Part shown: positions 1 to 13,300 of the stretch, piece after piece
Layout: every line of letters begins with the position of its first letter
Numbering within the stretch: the first letter of the stretch is position 1
Source: Annona cherimola
Taxonomy: Eukaryota; Streptophyta; Magnoliopsida; Magnoliales; Annonaceae
Assembly (NCBI GenBank): GCA_030490835.1
Contig: CM059972.1
Location: 30,483,452 to 30,547,451 of the forward strand
DNA length: 64,000 nt
Reading direction: 5' to 3'
The notes under the pieces: generated by a model
Told to the model about the DNA's origin: nothing
Databases searched by the model: none
The model's input: only the letters and a program-made list of their open reading frames with translations
Translations under genes and position numbers: made by a program

Positions 1-30
1 CTTGCTCTGCTCTCCCGCAGTGCTTGGAAA

Positions 31-830
31 CGAGGAAACGGCTGGCAGAGAATTATAATTACATAATTACTAATTCTCCGCAGTCGGTGTGTTTGACTTC
101 GTGCGAAAAGCTGTTTCGAAAGCCTGATGACTAAGGTGTGTTCCGCAATGCGCAAAAAATACCATATTAAAATTTTTTAATTTAAAATTTTTTACTCTCT
201 ATAATTATTATATTTTTTAATTATTTTTCATATTTTCTTATATAATTACCATATTTTTCAATCATTTCTACGCAACTATCCACATAACTAATTTATCTAT
301 TTTAATTTTAATTTTTTTACTTTTCATGATTATTCCTGTCATATCACATCAACTTTTACTTTTCAAAACTTTTCATCAAAAGTTTTATCTATTTATAAGT
401 ATATCTTAAAAAAAGAAAATCTTCACTTTGCATGATTTTTAATTGACATCGTATTAATTTATTTCAGTATTTTTCTTCTTATTAATTGCTGGTAATTGCT
501 TTGAAATTGCATGATTTCTCCGAGCGAACGGCTGGCAGAGAATTATAATTACATAATTACTAAATCTGCACAGTCGGTGTGATTGACTTTGGGCGAAAAC
601 GCCGAAAAGCTGTTTCGAAAGCCTAATGACTAAAAAAGAAAATCTTCACTTTGCATGATTTTTAATTGACGTCGTATTATTTTATTTCAGTATTTTTATT
701 ATTATTATTATCATTGTTGGTAATTGCTTTGAAATTGCATGATTTTTAATTGACATCGTATTAATTTATTTCAGTATTTTTATTCTTATTATTATCACTG
801 TTGGTTATTACTTTGAAATTTTTCATCGAA
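31..830. repeat. Tandem duplication of about 490 bp
   Basis: Positions 31-131 and 521-630 are near-identical, sharing the core AACGGCTGGCAGAG and the run into AAGCTGTTTCGAAAGCCT. The following segment (AATCTTCACTTTGCATG and onward) recurs near 417, 640 and, partially, 739. Copy one is longer because a MITE sits at 135-406; copy two shows the empty site. No coding potential is seen. Confidence 0.85.
135..406 (+). mobile_element. Tourist-like MITE, degraded copy
   Basis: This AT-rich element begins GGTGTGTT and carries the internal blocks of the window-wide MITE family (TTTTTAATTATTTTTCA, TCATTTCTACGCAACTATCC, TTTTCATCAAAAGTTTTATC). It is flanked by TAA at 132-134 and 407-409, and the duplicate segment at 521-640 lacks it and has a single TAA. 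A 3-bp TAA target duplication fits the PIF/Harbinger (Tourist) group. The right terminal repeat has decayed. Confidence 0.75.
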
Positions 831-3364
831 CAGTTTACTGGTATTTTATTCCATGTGATTTTGTTAATTTATCCCATGTCCTAATTATAGCATCGGTTTC
901 ATTTTTATAGTTTCTTTCTTTTTTAATAGGAAGTGGATACCACCACCATTGCATATGAAAACTTTCAGTTTTGTAAATTGCCATGATTCGTAAATCAATA
1001 ATACTACTATATAAAACGGGTTTGTAGTTAACAGCATTTGTTTAGTTAGGAGAACAAATTTCATCTCAATCTAATATGTGAACAGGTTACATTGCTCAAA
1101 ATAGATGTATTCGTGTGTAAATTATAAACAATGTTTACATCCATTCACGCATATAATAGAATATAACAATATTTTATAAGATCATTTATCTACATATTAT
1201 TAATATTTTAGATGATTTAGATGTTGAAAAAACTATTTTAAAGTAAATATTTTAATATTGAACCATTTTATTACGTTGATTGTACACATTTATAGATGAG
1301 ACTCATACTCAGTGAAATTAAAAAAAATAAAAAGGTTTTCAGGGTACTATAAATGAGGTTAAATACAATTGATGAAGTGAATTTTTTATCAACCATTAAG
1401 ATTTAAAAAATATATGGAGTTTATAAAAGCATCCCCATTAATAAATAGTTTAATAAGTTAATCTTTTTCGTGGTCATGTTCCCGGTTATTTTACTATTAG
1501 TTTTATTTAACATCGAGTGGTCCTTTGTGGACGGTCACAAGTGGGCCTAAAAATGTATGTTTTATCAAATTATTAATTTAAATGCATTTAATTTATAAAT
1601 TATTTTTTATCAAGTTAAGAGTGTTACAAAATTTTTAAATATATTTTTGAGTTCGTTTAGAAAGATGTAATAATAATTATTATTATAAAATCAATCACTC
1701 GTTTCTGCATGCCTTTTAATATTAATGTCATAAACATCGAAATATATTAATTTTTAATTTTTAATTATTTTTCATATTTTTTCATACATCTAATATATAT
1801 TCTATTTTTATTCTCCTTATTTCTAATCATTAACCTATTTTTTTAATTTATCTCACTGTTTGCCATTACCCCTAAAAGTGACCAAAACACTCCTCTGCAA
1901 CAAATCCAATCTGATCATCATGCATGAATCCACTCATCTTGATTTCAAAGATAGGGTTGCAGATTAATTAGAGTTGTGTTGGGCGTTCTTTCCTCCTGTT
2001 CCAAGCATTGGTTTTCTTTTTTTTTAAAAAAAAAAAAAATTAGGTTCCAAGCATTGGTTCTTGGTCGTTGCTGTTAATCATACGCCCTATACATCTCTGC
2101 CACGAAGATGTTCACCGCGGAGTAGGGCAAGCATAAATTATTTCAAAAAAACATTGTTCCTAAAAAAACCTAAAAAACCAAGAACATTTTTACGATCGAA
2201 TATAAGTAGCAGACTACTGTAATTAGGGTGCAGTCCATCTGCACATAAAATATTATATATAAATATATAATGATCCCATTAGTTCGGACTAAGTAATAAT
2301 TCGCTTAATTTATCTCGAAAAACTCATTTAAAAACTTTTTTCACTCTTTCTCATAAATTCATTAATATTACTATTTTTGGATATGTGTATATTTGTTAAA
2401 AATTTTAAACATATAAGTATTTTAGTCATTTAGATCAGAGATTCCCAAATAGGCTAACCATTCAAATTGTTGCTAAATCCATGGGCAAGCAAGAGACAAC
2501 TTCACGAACTAAAATATCTTAGTAGCCAAAGAAAAAGAAAGCAAAAGCAATTTTTGTAGTAGTGGCAAGCAAAACAAGAGCAACCTAAATTGTAAAAAAT
2601 GGGTTGTGGAAGAGCAATACCAACATCATGCTTCTAAAGCAATGGAGTGGTGCACCATAAATGGTTAAAGTCTAATAGTCGAAAGCATCACGAGCTTGCA
2701 CTCTACTCCTATGTTTAAAAATCTAAAAAAATATATACACTATCCAAAAATGGTAAACGTGTTTCATATATTAAATACATTTAGATAAATAAGTATATTA
2801 AAAAAAAACTTAAAAGACCTTTTTGAAGTGAGTTGTCCAAGTTAACAAGATCATTTCTAATATAATAAATCATTTCGTACTGTCGTCGATTGAGGTTATT
2901 CATTATTCAATGTTCCAACTAACAAGTATCAATAGCTATATTCAACCCATGATGGTTGCATGCTATTACTAAGGAAATGCAGGAGGCATGTTGGACAAGA
3001 GAAAAGTAGGCAATTGCCTGCTAATCTGCGCAAGAGTTTAAATCACGTCACTGTCAACCCCCACCCTAAGAAATTAGGTGTTTGCAACTTGGAGTGAAAG
3101 TTTTTTTGTTGATATATTTATACAACATGTCATCCAGATTTTTTTATAATGAAATACATACATACCTTCATACCATTGAGAGAAATATTTACCTAACCCA
3201 CCCCCAACCTCCGTTACAGAAGGACTAAACTATAAAATTCCAAATCATTATACTTGCATCTAGTAGGTGTTGAAATTTAAATCTGTCGCTTGCGAGGCAC
3301 ATGAGTCTACCACAGAGGGGTGACAGTTTTGACAAGTTGAACTTTTTTTCTTTTGCATCTTATA
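831..3364. other. AT-rich intergenic stretch, no gene seen
   Basis: No ORF with recognisable protein features was found on either strand. The stretch contains homopolymer runs, including T10/A13 at about 2015-2040 flanked by a 16-bp direct repeat, and short AT-rich repeats. It is probably decayed transposon sequence. Confidence 0.6.
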
Positions 3365-3365
3365 A

Positions 3366-3717
3366 TGCGTGTTTGATATCATTGTTAGAGTATTTGGAAA
3401 GTGATAAAATTTTTAAATAAACAATTTTTAGTATAAAAGTTTTTAAATATGAAGAAAATGATGTGATATAATAGAAATAATAAAGATGAGTAAAGAGAAT
3501 AAAGTAAAAATAAATATGTTAATTGTATGGGTAATTATATAGATATAATTGAAATGTATGGTAGTTGTACGCAAAAATATGAAAAAATAATTAAAATATA
3601 TGTTAGTTATTAATAATGAAAAATTTTAGACTGAAATATGAAAAAATAATTAAAATATATGTTAGTTATTGATAATGAAAAAATTTATATTGAAAAGTTT
3701 TGGTAAAACAAACATGC
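3366..3717 (-). mobile_element. Tourist-like MITE, reverse orientation, internal duplication
   Basis: The segment runs from GCGTGTTTGATATC to AACAAACATGCCC. Its interior is the reverse complement of the shared MITE core (GATGTGATATAATAG, AATAAAGTAAAAATAAAT). About 60 bp around AAAAAATAATTAAAATATATG is duplicated in tandem at 3577-3685. Confidence 0.6.
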
Positions 3718-3718
3718 C

Positions 3719-4115
3719 CTCCATCTAAATTTTTTTTTCACATTTTCATATACAAATGCAATATAATTACCATATCTATTTTAATTTTATTATCTTTACT
3801 TATTATCGTTATCCTTATTATATTACATCATTTCTCTTATTTTAAAAACTTTTACATCAATAATTTTTATTTTAAAAGTATTATTAAACACCACACACAT
3901 TATATTTTAATTATCCATTCACTTTTTAATGTATAAATAACATATATTTCAATCGTTTCTCCCTAGCTACACCTACAACTACTTTATTTATTTTAACTTT
4001 ATTTTATTTACTTTTTATTATTGTCCCTGTCATATCATATTATTTCTCTCATTTGAAAAAATTTTCCACCGAAACTTTTTTTTTCAGATATTTTATTAAA
4101 TGCCAAACTCACTCC
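3719..4115 (+). mobile_element. One or two degraded Tourist-like MITE copies
   Basis: Core blocks of the MITE family appear twice in forward orientation: TTTTCATATACAAATGCAATATAATTACC near 3738-3766 and ATATTTCAATCGTTTCTCCC near 3943. The piece ends around TTTTATTAAATGCC. Termini are not clean and the ORF across it is chance. Confidence 0.5.
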
Positions 4116-5018
4116 TATTTTGAAGTTGCATCCATATTAAAATCATATTGCTAAACATTGAAATATTAATATATAAGTTAAACTAGAATATTATTCACCA
4201 CAAATGTAATAAATTTAGAAAAATAATAACTGAGAAAAATCCATTTATATACTTTGAAATAAATATACATATGCAAGTTGGCTCAATCCAGTTTTGGGTC
4301 AGGTTTCAGGTTGACCAATTCCAATTTATGCACTTCTACCAATGTTTAGCACAGAATTATGTACACCTTATTTAGCGTCCCATAACTGCATCACATTGCC
4401 TTGAGGATAATGATTTCGTAAAATGAGTTGTTGCTTATCTAAGCAATAACCTCATATACTATATATTGTTAATTTTTTCTGTTTTTTGTCATTTCTATGC
4501 GTAGGCTAACGTATAATATTTGAAATTTCGTAAAAAATATAAACAAAAATAAAAAGGTAAAATTTTGTATACCAAACACGCAATGCCTTTTTCTCTAATT
4601 TCTTTGATTTTTATTTTTCATCAACATATTTTTCTAAGTTTATTCAGCTCATACAGTAAGTTTTACCAATTTATAATATTTTATATATTTATGTCTGATT
4701 TTTAAAAATATTATTTATGGGGGCATTTAAGTCATTTTCCACCCATAAAAATCTTATTTTTAGAAAAAGAAACATATAAAGATATTTTAAAATTGTAAAA
4801 CTTAATATGTCAATTAAATACACGTAGTAAAACATGTTTATGAAAAATAAAAATTTTAAAAATAAAAGAAAAATGGCACCACATTGCAGGGCTCATAAAT
4901 TAAATAGACACGGACCTGCATAAAAACAAATAAATACAAGGTTAAAATAAACGAGGTTAACTACCCATTGTAGGGGATCATCTTCCTAGTGCTACAGGTA
5001 ATGTAGCGCTGTAGTGGC
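4116..5018. other. AT-rich intergenic stretch, no gene seen
   Basis: No coding region or clear repeat boundary is visible. It ends where the poly-T of the neighbouring LINE (the poly-A tail on the minus strand) begins. Confidence 0.5.
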
Positions 5019-5019
5019 C

Positions 5020-6545
5020 TTTTTTTTTTTTATTCTTAAAGGATCCCAACATATTATACACAAGAACTGTCAGCATTCAAAAAAGAAACAATGAACTCTG
5101 GTGGGCTCGCCCACCTGTATATTACGCCCCTATCATACTTTGCTAGAGTATGTGCTACAACATTGTCACTTCTCAAAACCTGTATAAAGGACAAAGAATA
5201 AAATTAAAAAAAAAAATACACAAAAGTTCTTTATCTCGTCCATTAGCATTTTAAGACTAGAGAGCACCTTTCCAATGTGTTGAAGAATCTCAATTAGAAT
5301 TAGAGAGTCACTTTCCAACATCACTCTTTTGTATCCAATCTCTTGTAGCCATTGCAAGCCAAGCAAAATTGTCTTGGCTTCCCCCATGTGGGACTGAACA
5401 CTTCTCTCATTGCCTAACATCTTGCACCCATAAAATTCAAATTTTCATTTTTTAAGGACAACTCCAAAGCTTGTCAGTTTTCGTGATTCATTCCATCCTA
5501 CACCTGCATTAAGCTTGAGGACACTCCAATATGATTTCTACCATCTTGTTGGACTTTCTTCCAGGTTTAGACGGCCATTTCTGATAGGAATTGATGATAT
5601 ATAGTTGTGAAATAGAAGCTAGACCACCCCATAATGTCGTCTAAGGTTCCTCTAGCGGCATCTGCAATACATTTATTTCTTACATGCCACACTTTCCAAC
5701 AAAACGTTATGAACAACGTGAATAAATACGTGTCCTTTGTTTCGTAGTCTTTGGAATATCTCCTTCATATTAGCGGTGTTTCTTCTCCTTAACTGTGTTA
5801 GCAGGTGCCAGTCACGAATCTCTTTCAACCTGTCGCACGCCTAGAACAGGTGTAGGATGTCTTTAGTCGAGTCCCGGTTTGTACACATTGGGCAAGTGCT
5901 TGTTGCACAGATGCCCATTCTCAACAGATTTGCCCTTATTGGCAAACAATCTGTCACAAATCGCCGTCCAAAAATCTAAATTTTCCTTAGAACCTTCATT
6001 TTCCATACTATATTTGTGCCTTCTATCAACCTAGGGTCCAGATTTAACCCCCTTCTCTCATTTTGCTTTTCGCATATTCCTTGCTAACTTGTATGCAAAT
6101 TTAACCGAGAACTTCCCTTGTGTAGTTCTTCCTCAACATATCCAGTCCTCTACCTCCTCTCTTGGTAAAGGGAAATCCTTCATCTTTAGCCACCCATCCT
6201 ACTCGACTACCATCTTTATGAGGATTTGAGGATCTTCTCTTTGGATGGACGAGTTGTTCTACCCTTGCCTGTAGATTGATTCCCCTGGGTAGTAGGCCAA
6301 CACCGTGAATTTATACCATAGCCCAATTATCCTGAAAAAACTTTGACTTCCTATGCACCACTTTACTCCTGCTCTGACTAAGGATGGCGCCTGTATGAGG
6401 CTCTTCCAAGTATATAGACATCCCTGACCAGCGCAGCTCTCCCATAGGTTCCCATCTTTGAAATATTTAGCCTCTGTGGCACCATGAAGAAGGGTTAGTA
6501 AGTTACCACGGACATAAGAAAACAACAAGAAGAAACAATCGAAAA
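5020..6545 (-). mobile_element. 5'-truncated L1-type LINE (RT C-terminus, zf-RVT, RNase H)
   Basis: Read on the minus strand, 6259-6528 encodes AKYFKDGNLWESCAG followed by YTWKSLIQAPSLVRAGVKW. This is the region after the reverse transcriptase core in plant L1 elements (family form: KYFP...W.SI..A..L...G..W.IG). The middle (about 5800-6250) resembles the cysteine-rich zf-RVT segment but is frameshifted. Positions 5166-5420 encode an RNase H-like piece (GEAKTILLGLQWLQEIGYKRVMLESDS) with the typical LESD. The T-run at 5021-5031 is the poly-A tail. Endonuclease and RT palm are missing, so it is a dead 3' fragment. Confidence 0.75.
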
Positions 6546-7235
6546 GGTTTTGCGAGGCTGAAAACTATGACGTGTGGCTATGTCAGTGCTATGCATGCTG
6601 CTGTGGCCTTTACCGATCCAGCGCAGCTGCATGCATATATCCTCTCTTCGAGCTCGAGTTAGGTGCAAGACTGATCACATGCACGCATCATCCTCCTTTG
6701 TTCGTTTACTGGGGATCCTTCGCTCCAAACAGAATATTACGTACGCATTTGCCGCCAACTGGGCCGCTCGTGGCCTCCATATGTGAGATCTGGTGTTAAA
6801 ATCTCTGCATGGTACTGGGGTTTCAGGCAGTCTGGAAGCTTAATCTTTCGTATCTATGGATGGGTGATTGGCTTTAGCCAACATAAGTAAGAGCTTTTTG
6901 TCTCCTCTGTTGATAAATGGGATCTTATGGTCTTCGGCGTGAATGATCTTGAGTATAATATGAGATGTTATCTTGTACAATACAAATAATAAAGCCAACA
7001 CAATATTAATATTTCTCGCTCTTGATCGGAAATATAAGATAATCGTTATTTCATTTGCTTTCTTACTTCAACATATCCTTAAATTTCTACACCTGTGACT
7101 TCAAATTAATTTCGAGTTTAAGTCACTGTGTGGGAAGGAATGTTCGAACTGCCTCGGGCTTTTAAAATTCAGAGGGCCCAAGTCATTTCCATCACCGTTC
7201 CAATAGAAGCTATCAATGAGCTGTGATTCACTGCA
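6546..7235. other. Intergenic stretch, no gene seen
   Basis: Somewhat less AT-rich than its surroundings, but the two overlapping short ORFs (6572-6799) show no domain, transit peptide or splice context. I see nothing else I can support. Confidence 0.5.
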
Positions 7236-7582
7236 TCCGTGTGCATTAAAACTTAAGTATATTTCGGTGCAAATTTTATTTTTAAATTTTTTTAATAAAA
7301 GTGTTAATCTAGGTATATTTTACATATATATTAAGTTTTATTATTTTTACAAATGTGTGTATTTTTTAATTTTTAAAAACAAAAGGATTTTAGTCATTTT
7401 TAAATGAGTACATACCACTGTTTTTAAAAATAAAAAATATACATACATGTCTACAAAAATAATAAAACTTAACTTATAAATTAAATATACTTAGATTTAC
7501 AATTTTATTAAAAAATTATCAGAAAAATTTTTAGCAATGAAATTTAAAGCTAGTTATACTTAAATTTTAATGTGCACTCGGA
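7236..7582. mobile_element. Palindromic MITE, GTGCA family
   Basis: The ends are inverted repeats: TCCGTGTGCATTAAAACTTA on the left and, on the right, the complement of TCCGAGTGCACATTAAAATT. The interior is AT-rich and loosely self-complementary. Related copies are at 7660-7916 (truncated) and 15382-15642. Confidence 0.6.
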
Positions 7583-7659
7583 CGTTTTAAATCACTACTC
7601 ATTATCAATTAAGATAAAAACATTGTTTCATATGCCTTCTTTTTTGCTTGATAAGGGAG

Positions 7660-7916
7660 TGTACTTAGCGTAAGTGCACCTGAGTATATTTAACTTATTT
7701 TTAATTTAATTTTTTTTATAAAACTGTTAATCTAAGCGTATTTAACATGTATATTAAATTTTATCTTTTTGAAGATTTATAAATATTTTTTGAATTTTAA
7801 AATCAATGATATTTTTGTGATTTTTGAATTACGAAAATGCCACTAATTTTAAAAGATAAAAAATATCTATAAATCTTTGAAAATGATAAAAATCGATACA
7901 CATGTTACATACATTT
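7660..7916. mobile_element. Truncated palindromic MITE, GTGCA family
   Basis: The left end (GTAAGTGCACCTGAGTATATTTAA) matches the 15382-15642 element, as do the internal blocks ACTGTTAATCTAAG and GATAAAAATCGATACA. The right terminus is replaced by the MITE starting at 7919. Confidence 0.5.
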
Positions 7917-7918
7917 AT

Positions 7919-8275
7919 GGTGTGTTTAAGAAGTGATAAAAATGAAAAAATTTTATGTAAAATTTTTTAAATAAGAAAAATGATGTGATATAATAGGGTA
8001 ATAATGAGGAATACAGAGAATAAAATTAAAATAGATAAATTAGATAACCATAAAAAAATAAATAAGTTAGATATATGGTTAGTCGTGTAGAAATGACTAA
8101 GGATTTTTTTTTAAAAAAATAAGGTAACAATCCGTCGAAAAAATAAAATTAAAATAAATAGTATAATTGTACGGAAATATATAAATAATAATTAAAAATT
8201 ATCATAGTTTATAAGAAAATTTTGTGAAAAAGTAATAGGAGATTTTTTCCCCAAGACCATCAAACATTGCCTTTA
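7919..8275 (-). mobile_element. Tourist-like MITE, reverse orientation
   Basis: Starts GGTGTGTTTAAGAAGTGATAA and contains the reverse MITE core (AAATGATGTGATATAATAGGG, GTCGTGTAGAAATGAC). It ends near CCATCAAACATTGCC. Its middle is duplicated. A further forward fragment of the same core lies at about 8280-8380. Confidence 0.55.
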
Positions 8276-8379
8276 ACTTTTTCATAGTCATTATCTCTAT
8301 TGTATTACATTATTCTCTTATTTTTTTAAAAAAATTCTCAATCCTAATTTCCTACTTTTACATCTTCCCAAACTAGCCA

Positions 8380-9400
8380 TTAATCTATAAATTTTAATGC
8401 CGGCTACTTACAGTTACGAAAATAGACGGGGAACGAGAATTGGAAATACGAATAAGGATGGGAAAAAAGTGAAGTTGTCGTAAAACATACTATGTTAAAT
8501 CAAGCCTGGAAAATGTAATTATTCAAATATCCAGGGAATTAATTCTGTTTGAATTTTGATAATTATCTTAGGGTCTGTTGGGTAATAAGGGAAAGAAAAA
8601 AAATCTACCTAATTCCTCCTTTTAAAATGATTTTAACATCTTAACTACCTCACCACTTTAATTTTTCTATTATTATGACCCTTAACATACAATTATTTTT
8701 TCCGAAATTTCCCAGCCCAAAATATACAATTTGGGGAGAAAAGGCAAAAAAGCATTCAAAAGATTTTTTTTTTCCCCTAAACAATTCACCATCAATAAAA
8801 TAATTGTTTAAAAAAATGTTACGGGAAGGTGTAAAACCGATGCACTTAAATACTGGCATGGTAGAAAGATGACGAGAGGGAGCCTATTTTCTTTGGTTCC
8901 AGAAGAACACAAAATAAATAAATATAACTAAAGAAAGCTTTCCAATCAGCAATCCTTACTAAATTAAGCTTTGCAAATTGCAATCCCTAGGCAATATATC
9001 TAGCATGAGGCAGCACCATATATTATTCAGCCCCGAAATCCCAAAGCATGCAACCTGCTTGTTTCCAAATCCAAGCCTATGACTATGGGTTGGATGCACC
9101 AAATTCGTCTAATCCTGCCCAGTGCATCAAATTTCTCGGTGGGGAAAATCTCAATCCTTCAGCGGGAGGTGGTAAGGGAATGAAGCAATTGAATTTTTAT
9201 TTTTATTTTTAAAAAAAACAGCTTTCTATGGTTTGATCTTCCAATTGAAGATAGGATGGAAGGGTCACTCTGGGCTCTGGCAACAGTTTTTTTTTTTTTT
9301 TTTTCCGGTAAGTCTGGCAACAGTTTCGATCCCTACAATTGCAGAGCCTGAAAACTAACAGGACACTTCAATTTGGAATCAAATAAAACTGCAATCGCAG
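8380..9400. other. Intergenic stretch, no gene seen
   Basis: AT-rich with T-runs near 9287-9305. It lies downstream of the minus-strand gene ending at 10348. I see no coding or structured element. Confidence 0.5.
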
Positions 9401-9906
9401 TGTCACAAATTCGCAAAAATTACTTCATCTGAAAACAACACGATTGGGGGATGGAACCAACAAAAACCAAAGTAAGAATAACCCTGAGAATTTGCAGGAA
9501 ATCAATTGAAGCAGACCTTATCCATGCTTCAGGACAGAACTTCCAGGGCTGAGTAATGTATGCCACCTCAATCGATTGCAAGTTTGCAATGAAAAGGCAA
9601 ATTATACAGGCGAAATTTCCAATGTAGACTTCAGAAGCAGCGGAGAGATTTTTCAGAGAATTTATTAATAGGCTACAACTTTGGGTCAAAATCTCCAGCT
9701 GGATCTTCTCAGCTGTGAGTTTTCCAAATAAATTTCTGAAGAATGTGGAATGCTTAGAAAGAGAGCAAAGGGAACAATACCATTGAGAAAGACTCACAAC
9801 AACTTTCTGCTAAATATCTAAAGGGAAAATCAAATTGCTAAACTTCATGCTGCCATTTAACCCTTAAGTAGAGGTCATTGGTTGGCAATAAAACGGTCTA
9901 GAACAT

Positions 9907-10165
9907 CTACCAAATAGGGCTTAATGTATATGCTTTTGATGACTGACGATAGCAACAATCAACTATTTGACATTCATCTACACGAGAGATGGATGACAAC
10001 ATGATGCAACTAACTTCAGTTTGACGGCTCGTTCCAAAATCCACCTCTAATTCAGCACAAAGTGTTGAAGCTCTCTTCACAGTTTCTGTCCATCTCAATG
10101 TGAATTCTGGATATTTGTGAGTAGACTCTATGGGATCCCCAACAAAAAATTCCTGCAAGGAGGAA
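9907..10165 (-). other. Exon-like open segment of unknown origin
   Basis: On the minus strand a good acceptor (CTCCTTGCAG) is followed by an open frame with plausible composition (GDPIESTHKYPEF, TLRWTETVKRAST). It lies 3' of the stop of the neighbouring gene, so it could be an exon of a decayed gene, an alternative 3' exon or chance. I do not recognise it. The adjacent ORF at 9420-9797 looks non-coding. Confidence 0.25.
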
Positions 10166-10347
10166 TCAACAGTGAACTTCTTGAAAGTTCATACCCAGAA
10201 GAAGAACACGCGATGATCCAATAACAAATGCACAACGAAAACATAATGATCTTTCTGTCTGGGGAATTAAATGGAAGCAGGGAGGATCTCAAACCCTTTT
10301 CCTCTCGATATCTGTGAGTTTCTTATCTTGGTCTTTTGCAATTCTTC

Positions 10348-13300
10348 TTATTCTGCCATGGACAGCAAAGCCATCTCCACATCCTCAAGAGGTTGTCCAG
10401 CATAAAGCTGGAGCTGCCCCTTCTTAACAACAATTGCCTTCAAGCTAGAAGACTTCAGCGCCTGTTTCATGTCCTGCAATAGATTTCTTTCTCAGGTTCT
10501 ATGCTGAAAAAAGTAGATCAATTGAATACAATTGAAAAGCTTCTAATTGCATATGAAGATGGTCTGTGTAAGCAGGAGAGTCATCCCACAAAGTCTTGGA
10601 CACCATAATCATCAAGCAAAAAGGAAAATGGAAAGTGAATACATGCATGCAACAATGAGAGTATACTTTTATTACTTTATGTAAGTTGGCCACATGGAAA
10701 AGGTAGAGTGAATTGCATTTCTAGTGGGAAAAGACAAGAATTGGGACAATGGGACTTGAACTGCCTGCTTTGTTGAAGTAAGACTACAAATAGAAAGCAG
10801 GGAAAAAAGATGGGCAAGGTCAAGATAGGCAGAACCAAATAACATAATGAAGTCTTACATTTATTGACAATGGAAGAGCCTCAGCTCTGAAGTCACCTAG
10901 ATCTTCAAAAAATGATTCCAGTATATGGCAGAAATTATTGGCATCCTTGCGGTCCTCAAAAGTAACAGTACAAGCTCCAGAACTTTCGTCATCTGAGTGG
11001 GAAATCGTCTTTAAGGAATACAATCCTTTTGGGCTTTCTCTGTCACCCACTCTGTACAAAAGGATAGCCTGAAGCAGGATAAAATACGGGTAAACTCATT
11101 GAGCCTTAGCATGAAAACAAAACAAAAATTTGCTTGACGCTCAAATAAATCAAAATGTGGTTATTTTAAATGTTGATTTCAGCTTTTGAAGGTAGAAAAT
11201 ATTCCAAAAAAAGAGAAGTTTTTTTTTTTTTTTTTTTTTTAAATAATAATAAAAAACGCGGGTGACTGTATACCACAAGACAATTGGGTTTTAGTATCCC
11301 TGATCTCCAGAAAAAGGAGGATGAGATCAGAAAACTGTTAGGAGTCGATGTACAATAGCAAAAGGGTCAGGTATGACTTACTTACAAAAACATATGGAAG
11401 TTTTAACCACCATGAATTCTCAACATCAAGCTGGTCATTTTTAGCTTTGTCAACCTCTGATTTGTCTTCAACTCTCCTAGTTTGTTGCTCTATTGTGGAG
11501 CTGCCAACACAAGTTGTGGGGACTTGCTTCCTAGCTGGAGTGGATTTTTCCTGGTTTCCATTTCTGGAATGTAGTTTAAAAATTTTCTATTAGAAAGATT
11601 ATGCTCATGCTAAGAACTTTGAGAAGAATCCTGACCATACCGTGAGCTACTCTCCCCTGGAAAATGATATTTCTGAAACTTCTCTGAAGAACTGCCAGTG
11701 CCCCTGACATTGGTCCTCTTTGATCTTTCATTCGACTTAGTGGTCGTACCAGAATATTTTCCTTGTACTATGGACTGAATCTTTCCATATGGCTCTGCAG
11801 GTCCTTCCAAGGGGCTTTCTTCACCGCCTTCTTCAATGTGCCCTAAACACGATAAAAATCACGTCCATGTCAGGACATTTTTTTGTGGTTCAAGATAATT
11901 CAAAAAATGGAAAGACCATAACAAAGAAGCAATTATAGACAAGACAATGAGACTGGAGAGCAAGAAACCAGAACAGAAAATTGACTTAGAAGTAAAGGTG
12001 ATAGGCCTTATCCACCAAGTACTATTATATATCTTCAGTTTCCAAGGGAAAATACTCACAACCTGACAAACAATTAGGTTTTTCTAAGCCAGTTTTTCAG
12101 TAGACACAAGAGGACCAACATTCACTTTCACTTTAACTCAAAAGAAAAAGAAAAATAAAAAGAAAACCCACTTTCACTTTACAATTCAAAGTTCACAACT
12201 TGGAAAGAAAATGGGCAAAACTGCTTAGTCAAGCTGAAAAAGATGTTCTTTAACAGGCGTGTAGAGATCGTGATGCATGTCAAGCTTAAAAAGATGTTCT
12301 TTAACAGGCATGTAGAGATCATGATGCATGCCATCAGGATTACTTGCTGGCTCGACCTTTTCGTACACCAATTTGAAGCAATTTTAGAGACCAGAACTGG
12401 TCTAATAAACTCACTTCATGGCATAGAGGAGGATAAATAATTAAATTACCAAGAAAGCCCACTTGGCCTGGAGCATTTTGCATTTCAGTTTCTTCCAAAT
12501 GCCAATGTGGAAGAATGAGAACCATAGGCGGATCTATATACAGTCCCCTCTCAAAATTTATATAATTCTTATAGAAATTTGAAAAATGTTTTATTTTCAT
12601 ATGACTGCCCCATCTTAAATAATAATATAATCACATGCCCCCGCTGACTAAAGGTCCTAGATTTTCCACTGATGAGAACAACAATAAAAAAACCAAATAA
12701 AATGTTGATCAAGAAATTAAGGTTTTCTAAGCTCAGTCCAGCATATCTGTATGGGGCATTGCTGTAATGTCCGAAAAGATGAAACCCAATAAATGGAAAA
12801 GTAGCCATCTGATAGGTTTCCAGTGGTCATCTAGAGAAAGAAGCAAAAAATAGTTGCATCCAAATGTGGGCGGGTTATTGCTCATCTGAGATGTTGGATG
12901 TGTATCCATATGGGGAGGACCAAAAGATGTTGGCCAAAAGTATTTCGAGACGCATTATCATAATTCTTTGGAATGATTATTGTAAAAAGCCTCTAGATAA
13001 AATCTCCAAAATAATTAAAACCAATGCAAGTATCCTCTAAGAACAGTTCAAAACACATACCATTCCCCAAATCCATCTCGTCCAGCTTCTTCCTCATCCA
13101 CAATTTTGCGCTTTCCCCTTCTCGCTTAAACTTCCTGTCCAATGCTTCAAAGAAATTCAACTCTTCTTCTGAGCCGAAATCCACAAATGGATCTCTTCCA
13201 GCAAAAGCATTATCCCGGACTTTTAAAACAATCCTTTCCAACACCTCATCTCTCAACCAATAAGACTCTTCTTCCCAAAAATTTTCTGCAGAATCCATCT

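Noticed and set aside
9420..9797. 125-codon minus-strand ORF
   Set aside because: Composition and lack of splice or start context look non-coding. It lies 3' of a gene and may be transcribed as UTR at most.
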